The position numbers and the translations under genes were made by a program. Shown in pieces: positions 60,801 through 64,000 of a DNA stretch of 64,000 nt. The notes under the pieces were generated by a model. It was not told where the DNA came from and made no database searches. It was given only the letters and a program-made list of their open reading frames with translations. Position 1 is the first letter of the stretch, and every line of letters starts with the position of its first letter. The DNA is from Nectonema munidae (taxonomy: Eukaryota; Nematomorpha; Nectonematoida; Nectonematidae): assembly GCA_030549495.1 (NCBI GenBank), contig JAUIRK010000043.1, positions 310,001 through 374,000 of the forward strand, written 5' to 3'.

Positions 60801-61073
60801 CAAAATTCAAAAATTTTCTTTTGCACTACCCATCATAATATCTCTACCAATCACAACGGCTTTTTTCATCTACCTTTCCCAATCAAAGCTCAGTACTTCG
60901 TGCAAAACGATATTCCCATTTCCAGAATACCTCTTTTGGAAGATTCAACCACCGCAATATTATTACTCAAGTTTTCTTTTTTCATGGTTTAGCTTGATTT
61001 GGTTCTTAGCACTGATCTGGACTACGCTTCATATCTGGTATCCAAAAGTTGAAAGACTTGCAAAAACTGAAAG
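45626..61073 (+). CDS. Chitin synthase, N-terminal membrane domain, 3'-partial, seven exons
   Basis: Family 2 glycosyltransferase that polymerises UDP-GlcNAc into chitin at the plasma membrane. Exons 45626-45809, 50802-51115, 57813-57952, 58006-58190, 58681-58848, 60402-60613 and 60799-61073 join in consistent phase to about 492 codons. Landmarks follow the arthropod order: SWDIFREVP (WDVFR), YESLHTVG (ESLHVIG), VLPHLDVV (LPELDVV), WPVLLKD, SWWDNFV (WWENFV), IALWKI, AKFSCR (GKFACK), KFSFALPI (GFSYAFPI), and WTTLHIWYPKVERLAKTE (WITLHIWTPKCERLA.TE). Several hydrophobic helices are evident. The catalytic core (EDR, QRRRW) is not in the window. Identity to insect CHS1/kkv looks modest, so it may be a second, gut-type or lineage-specific paralogue (inference). 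No lesion seen. Confidence 0.9.
46054..46348. mobile_element. hAT MITE with near-perfect 8-bp TSD
   Basis: The element at 46062-46340 starts CAGTGATGGATCTACC. Its right end reverse-complements to CAGAGCCAGATTAACA. Flanks are CATACATC (46054-46061) and CGTACATC (46341-46348), 7 of 8. GTGCGGGGCCTGTAGCAG near the left and GCGCGGGGCCTGTAGCAG near the right are direct subterminal repeats. Intronic in the chitin synthase gene. Confidence 0.85.
46350..48230. other. Chitin synthase intron, no feature
   Basis: AT-rich with a G-rich patch near 46780-46820 (GTGGGGGATGGGATT...GGGAGGCGGAG). A 64-codon minus frame at 47874-48068 is unrecognised. Confidence 0.4.
48240..48610. repeat. Composite repeat, copy C: two to three tandem units only
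   Basis: Two units about 140 bp apart share AAAAATGAGT.CAGAAATGAA, .CAGCATGG..GATTT, TTCATTGTAAAATTTGAATG and AATGTTTTTGGAGA. They match the unit cores of copies A and B but lack the non-tandem flanks. The two units are closer to each other than the A or B units are among themselves, suggesting local expansion. Confidence 0.7.
48615..50801. other. Chitin synthase intron remainder
   Basis: No element recognised. The 68-codon plus frame at 48904-49110 has no known domain and does not fit between the flanking exons by phase or homology. Confidence 0.4.
50802..51115 (+). CDS. Chitin synthase exon
   Basis: Acceptor TTTATTTTAG completes a Ser codon and continues LILLIIENTDQTNFKQI, a luminal loop, then LYYFKDKGAYSMQWIWSMLI and CLSFPYTLVFFKCIR, ending PKWKTFLS before donor GTAAAT. 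Corresponds to the second and third helices. Start fixed by phase with the previous exon. Confidence 0.85.
51116..53080. other. Chitin synthase intron, first part
   Basis: Contains the coding-like minus frame at 52043-52297 listed separately. Near 52400-52490 AGTATTTGAAAAGTATTTGG and inverted CAAATACTTTTGG words suggest a small hairpin repeat. 52490-52620 is unusually C-rich. Confidence 0.4.
52043..52297 (-). CDS. Unrecognised coding-like frame
   Basis: An 84-codon minus frame reads IETTEREKNTSKLIQKLMKE then ATVIDPETNVQQPPSQKSVN and an Asn/Thr-rich tail. It is charged and polar, unlike random A/T-rich frames, and could be an exon of an antisense gene or a relic. No domain recognised and no confirmed splice sites. 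Confidence 0.2.
   Translation of the reverse strand: MMINHVFNVIYTIETTEREKNTSKLIQKLMKEATVIDPETNVQQPPSQKSVNNTFHQLDTNNNTTSANNIANCIEIGVNYYIYI
53083..55055. repeat. Composite dispersed repeat, copy B
   Basis: Full-length counterpart of copy A without the two hAT insertions. It starts TGTAAAATTACATGG, shares TTGGTTTGATTCTTG, GAAGCTTTGAACTATAAAT, TGGTGCAATCTATGTTC and TTTTCTATTGAAGA, then about six tandem units at 54130-54890, and ends TATAGACATTATAATATAAA. Open frames inside (53341-53688, 53849-54040) are probably incidental. It sits in the long chitin synthase intron. Confidence 0.75.
55060..56590 (+). pseudogene. Degenerate transposase-like coding chain, family unknown
   Basis: Plus-strand frames in order: IPSQLYHDIQASFQDAMFCA, KTFTPTEPLLFVSNGTDSLE followed by RLFGNLKM (55150-55295); MSHLDDVNACSSLSVCDEIL and NWRKSSRPMNRICFDYSN (55300-55440); KCFYEECYLSEADLDFLMKK with PPSIDEFVDDNLSFGS (55493-55720); and a 159-codon frame 55949-56428 containing YWTGNFDDEFLTCSMI and IICGLCGVRSDNC. 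Stops and frame changes separate them. The 'GTDSLERLFGNLK' block has the look of a 'DPLE..FG..R' transposase C-terminal motif, which would make this a DNA transposon relic (inference). It begins within about 10 bp of the right end of composite repeat copy B. Confidence 0.5.
56595..57812. other. Chitin synthase intron, last part
   Basis: AT-rich, no element recognised. 56690-56770 contains GGTGGTACCAGTAATG and GAGGTCGGTGGTGGC, possibly the end of the preceding transposon-like relic. Confidence 0.35.
57813..57952 (+). CDS. Chitin synthase exon
   Basis: Acceptor ACTTTTTTTCAG. It codes VFVYESLHTVGIFTLAVIVL then PHLDVVHTLMLIPCFCIIPS, among the best matches to arthropod chitin synthases. I place the donor at GTACTT (57953) because only this joins in frame with the next exon. 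A better-looking GTAAGC at 57973 would put the next exon out of frame. Confidence 0.85.
58006..58190 (+). CDS. Chitin synthase exon
   Basis: Separated from the previous exon by a 53-nt intron. It codes RDGYKVLKIFIDVSCLLSFT, GIWLWPVLLKDNKRLYILPI and FFVSLSWWDNFVDRDSSF. Donor GTAATG in phase 1. The frame stays open for another 150 bp but diverges from the family there, whereas splicing restores the match. Confidence 0.86.
58681..58848 (+). CDS. Chitin synthase exon
   Basis: Acceptor TTATTTTTAG. It codes IIKKLAHIKDHIRRVTPKIY then SLIALWKISLLIGLTSFYFM, which parallels 'FIRKLAKLK......LSIWKILVFF' of insect enzymes, and ends FDIFSG. Donor GTACTT, phase 1. Confidence 0.85.
58915..59355. mobile_element. 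Inverted-arm element with repeated GACGGACAAAATGGCGAC words
   Basis: The left arm (58915-59085) holds several variants: CATAATGTCGACAATCGTTG, TTTTGACGGACACAATGCCG, ATGACGGACAAAATATCGAT and CATAATGGCGACATCCGTTT. The right arm (59240-59345) carries their reverse complements: CATTATGTCCGTCGAGTCAG, CGCCATTTTGTCCGTC, CATTATGTCCTCTTCAAACG and CATTTTGTCCGTCAACC. Each arm is thus built from short repeats of one motif. The centre is TTAGTTAG-rich simple sequence. No transposase inside. Intronic in the chitin synthase gene. Confidence 0.7.
59356..60401. other. Chitin synthase intron remainder
   Basis: AT-rich sequence without a supported feature, leading to the acceptor CTTGTTTGCAG. Confidence 0.4.
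60402..60613 (+). CDS. Chitin synthase exon
   Basis: Acceptor CTTGTTTGCAG. It codes a variable extracytoplasmic loop (NQMIRIIKNPFSANKERLG...) and then FYITLVQMMATFIAYQTAKF-SCR, the counterpart of 'WVLLIQI.AAY.CYIFGKFACK'. Donor GTGAGT, phase 0. Confidence 0.86.
60799..61073 (+). CDS. Chitin synthase exon, last visible
   Basis: Acceptor CCGTTTTAAG. It codes IKIQKFSFALPIIISLPITT, a loop with FPFPEYLFWKIQPPQ, and FLFSWFSLIWFLALIWTTLH-IWYPKVERLAKTE. The 'H.W.P..ERLA.TE' end marks the junction to the cytoplasmic catalytic domain. Donor GTATCT, phase 2, so the gene must continue beyond. No further exon is recognised before 64000. Confidence 0.9.
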
Positions 61074-61321
61074 GTATCTTTGTAATTGCTTATTTTATTG
61101 ATCAATTATTATTTTTATATCAATAAAAGTCGAAGCATGTGTATTGATCTTAACCCATGATTCCTACAATGGGGTATGCGTACCTCTAGGTGTACCGAAT
61201 AGATGGCAGTACTTAACCAAACTAAATTATGAAATTTTTTTTACCGCTTTCAAAAATTAACTTTTTAAACTGTAAATATTCTATTGTTTGTATATGTCAT
61301 TTGACGATATATACCATTTTT

Positions 61322-61512
61322 AGTTCTAAACGGTCTTTTTAAAATTCTAAAGTGTCTTTTTTTAATTCTAAAGTGTCTTTTTAAATTCTAAAGTGTCTTT
61401 TTTTAATTCTAAAGTGTCTTTTTTTTAATTCTAAAATGCCTTTTTTAAATTCTAAAGTGCCTTTTTTTAATTCTAAAGTGTCTTTTTTAAATTCTAAAGT
61501 GTCTTTTTTGAT
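61322..61512. repeat. Minisatellite, about eight units of 21-25 bp
   Basis: Units of the form ATTCTAAAGTGTCTTTTTTT repeat head to tail, differing in T-run length and by single bases (CGGTC, ATGCC, GTGCC variants). Located 250 bp after the last visible chitin synthase exon. Confidence 0.9.
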
Positions 61513-61514
61513 TT

Positions 61515-62890
61515 TACTTTTCTGAATAAGCTTTGAAGTCTTGTTTCTTAATAAATGCGCGTAATATTATGTGCGATTGTCAGGTTCTGTAGACGCGTTG
61601 AAACTTGAAAGATACATTGATAATTTTTCTCCGCCTCTATTTTAATTCTCTTTTTTAATTCGATGCAACTAACAGTTCATTTATAGACAGGTTTTTAACT
61701 CTTCAATTTTTGCCTTCTGCATAGATTGTTTTTATATTATAGTAACATAGAATTAAAATTTTTTAGTTTGTATCGAAAGTTTCAACTAAGCAAAAAAGTG
61801 AATTTTAAAACTTAGTTTCGAAAAACGTTTTACATCCATTTTAATATCCATTATGAAAAAAGTGTTCACACAAACTTCTTTATTATCATTCCTGTAATTT
61901 AAAGCACAAGATATAAATACTCGCGGAAAATTTACCAATTCGCCAAATTCCTATCCTCCTGTGATAGGAATCTCAACTTCCTATCACTATGTTTTTACAC
62001 CCTGTATAAAAGCTAATGATTCACATCAGAGAAGATATAACTAATCTTCTATTTTGTAAAATCTCTATTTTCATAAAACCTTATTTTAAAGTTTTGGTTA
62101 TCTTTGTTTGTTTTATTTAGTAAACTTTATTTGCATAAATAAAACTTGAGTAATTACCTCATTTTATTATCTTATCTACAAATGTTTTAAATTTAGTGTT
62201 AAGAAAATTTTTCTTATATGAGAAACTCAAGTAATCAGGCTTTTAATTTTTTTGTTATGAACATAATTTTTATTCCATTTCTGTACAATTATTGGCAAAT
62301 CTATAAGAATTTTTTTAACTTAGGTTATATAAAACAGAAGAACTTAGCATTTTCATATAGACAAGCTTCAGTATATAATTAAATAAAGTTTTAAAATGGT
62401 TTAAAAGATGCTAAAATGTTCAAATTAATAGTCTAAGTATGGAATTTCTACATACAATCGAAATAATTAGCTATAAGTTACTTTCAAAAAGATTACAAGT
62501 ATTCGCGGATTTTCATTATTTGCGGTTAGTCTTGGAACTTTAAAAAAAAATTCTTTTTGCATGTTCTAAGGCGAAATAAAATTTGCCGTTTAAAATTGTA
62601 ATTGTTTAAAAGTTGTTATTAACTGCCTTATTTATAACGGACTTTAGAAGACTTTGTTCATTGATTCAACCAAAGGGTTTGTGATCTTTCTCTCATTACA
62701 TTTTCTATTTTTTTTAAGATTGGAATAATTTTTTATTTTTATTTTCACATGTACAATATCTCTATTAAAAGTAATCTGTTTAATTTTTTTCTTAATTATT
62801 CTTTGATTTAAATATAGTGTTGAAGTTAAATTCGTGAAATGAAATTGAAGTCATTTGATAAAAACTCTTGCGGTTGAAATATTAATTTCC
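61515..62890. other. Presumed chitin synthase intron
   Basis: No exon continuing the chitin synthase (expected 'LF..P.Y' just after ERLAKTE) is found here. AT-rich, no element supported. Confidence 0.4.
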
Positions 62891-62892
62891 TT

Positions 62893-64000
62893 TAACATAA
62901 CATAACATAAATTTATTAAGCGAAAAAATAAGCTAATGAAAAGCTTGTTAGGATCGCATCAATACAGAAAAAACAATCATGTTAAAATGTATTCAGCTAT
63001 TTAAATATAAAAACCTCGTCTTTCCAGTAGGAATCAAGGCGATTTTTGAAAACGTTGAGTGATGGTGCATCCACAATGTCTTCAGGTAGTTTGTTCCAGT
63101 CATTTATGATTCCATTCGAAAAGGAAGATCTTAAAAATGCTTTTGCACATCTTGCTTTTTTGAATTGTTTTCTATGAACTCTGGAGCTTCTTGAGGAGAA
63201 CTCGGGCAGAACACTAGATTTTATTTTCATATTTCCGTGAACTATATTATAGGTCGTGATCATATCGTTGCGCTTAAACCTATAGGTGAGAGATGGTAGA
63301 GATAACTTGCGCATCCTTTCTTCATATTCTAAATTCTGGAAGCCTTCAATCTTCTTCGTAATAAATCTCTGCACTTTTTCTAAGCTTTTCATATCTTTAG
63401 CACGTGCTGGATGTGCTACTACATTGCCATACTCGAGGTGCAGGCGTATTAGGGCTTTATACACTGGTAATGCTATATCGGCATCAAAGACAGAGAAGCT
63501 TTTATAAATTTGGAAGAAGACTGAATATGCTTTTGACGTTGCATTTAAGAAATGAGCCTCAAATTTAAGGCCTTTGTCAAGAGTGACACCAAGGTCGTTG
63601 ATACAGTCAACACGTTTTATGTCGTAGCCGCCAATGTAGTACCTGAAACTGTTCTGTGTGCCAATTTGCAAGTGATTACACTTAGAGAAATTGAGTCCAT
63701 CTTCCAGTCGTTGCACCACTGGTGAAGAGCGAAGAGATCGTTCTGTAAAAGTTTTTGCGATGCTTTTGTTGATACATTATATATCTTCAGATCGTCGGCG
63801 AATAATTTCAAGTTTGTTTTTGTTATAAAGGTCAGATCATTGATGTATAAATTGAAGAGTAAAGAACCAATCACGCTTCCTTGAATGACACCACTAGTCA
63901 CATCGCACTTACTAGAACCTTGTCCGTTGATAGATACTTGTTGCGTTCTATTTTTCAAAAAGGCCTTTATCCAATTCAGCACTTTTGGGTGTATACCATA
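62893..64000 (-). mobile_element. LINE (non-LTR retrotransposon), 3' part, CR1/L2-like
   Basis: Antisense to the chitin synthase gene. From right to left it holds the end of a reverse transcriptase and its C-terminal tail, a short 3' UTR with TTAATAAATTT, and a terminal tandem TTATG microsatellite (TTATGTTATGTTATGTTA at 62893-62910). A simple-repeat 3' end instead of poly-A is typical of CR1/L2-type elements. The 5' part is outside the window. Confidence 0.82.
62997..64000 (-). pseudogene. LINE reverse transcriptase, C-terminal half, one frameshift
   Basis: The frame 63982-63617 reads MLNWIKAFLKNRTQQVSING, then GVIQGSVIGSLLFNLYINDL and LKLFADDLKIYN. This is the RT palm, with the FADD catalytic box (YXDD equivalent) and the 'QGSVIGP.LF..YINDL' block. 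The frame 63719-62997 continues with LNFSKCNHLQIGTQ, LGVTLDKGLKFEAHFLNATS, ALIRLHLEYGNVV and the tail WNKLPEDIVDAPSLNVFKNR, typical of CR1/L2/Jockey-type elements lacking RNase H. The frame changes by one base just after NDWKMD (near 63700), so this copy is inactive. Confidence 0.9.

Noticed and set aside
1-64000. CRISPR arrays, bacterial operons, rRNA or intact tRNA genes, virus-like or LTR elements
   Set aside because: None seen. Tandem repeats here lack CRISPR geometry, and the spliced genes show the sequence is eukaryotic.

Overview
The window is animal nuclear DNA: roughly three quarters A/T, with long introns, GT-AG splicing and very dense transposon debris. Two host genes can be reconstructed with certainty, both on the + strand. 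One is the mitochondrial 2-oxoglutarate/malate carrier (SLC25A11 orthologue). The other is an arthropod-type chitin synthase, which points to an ecdysozoan, most likely an arthropod. The base composition and repeat style recall a caligid copepod such as a sea louse, but that species guess is memory-based inference, not something the sequence proves.
Layout. 1-1026: no gene. 1027-3584: a full-length hAT-like DNA transposon with a perfect 8-bp target duplication. 4367-17746: seven exons of the carrier (about 270 codons, through the stop). The N-terminal exon or exons lie upstream of the window, and the introns are filled with MITEs and hAT debris. 17.7-45.6 kb: a gene-poor interval with a tRNA-derived SINE, a piggyBac remnant, pogo-like and hAT-like elements, and a composite repeat (33.87-37.0 kb) with about six imperfect 140-bp tandem units, itself hit by two hAT insertions. 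45626-61073: seven exons coding the N-terminal membrane domain of a divergent chitin synthase. The glycosyltransferase core must lie beyond the right edge. Its introns carry a second copy of the composite repeat (53.08-55.06 kb), a degenerate transposase-like coding chain, an inverted-arm element and MITEs. 62.9-64.0 kb: the 3' end of a LINE (non-LTR retrotransposon) in antisense orientation.
Functionally the two host genes are unrelated: one exports 2-oxoglutarate from mitochondria in exchange for malate, the other makes chitin at the plasma membrane. Exon phases agree across every junction proposed, so the gene models are internally consistent. I recognised no virus-like or LTR element and no toxin gene. 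The least explained material is the composite tandem-repeat family with its neighbouring transposase-like chain, and an unrecognised coding-like segment at 8.4-9.24 kb split by a hAT MITE.
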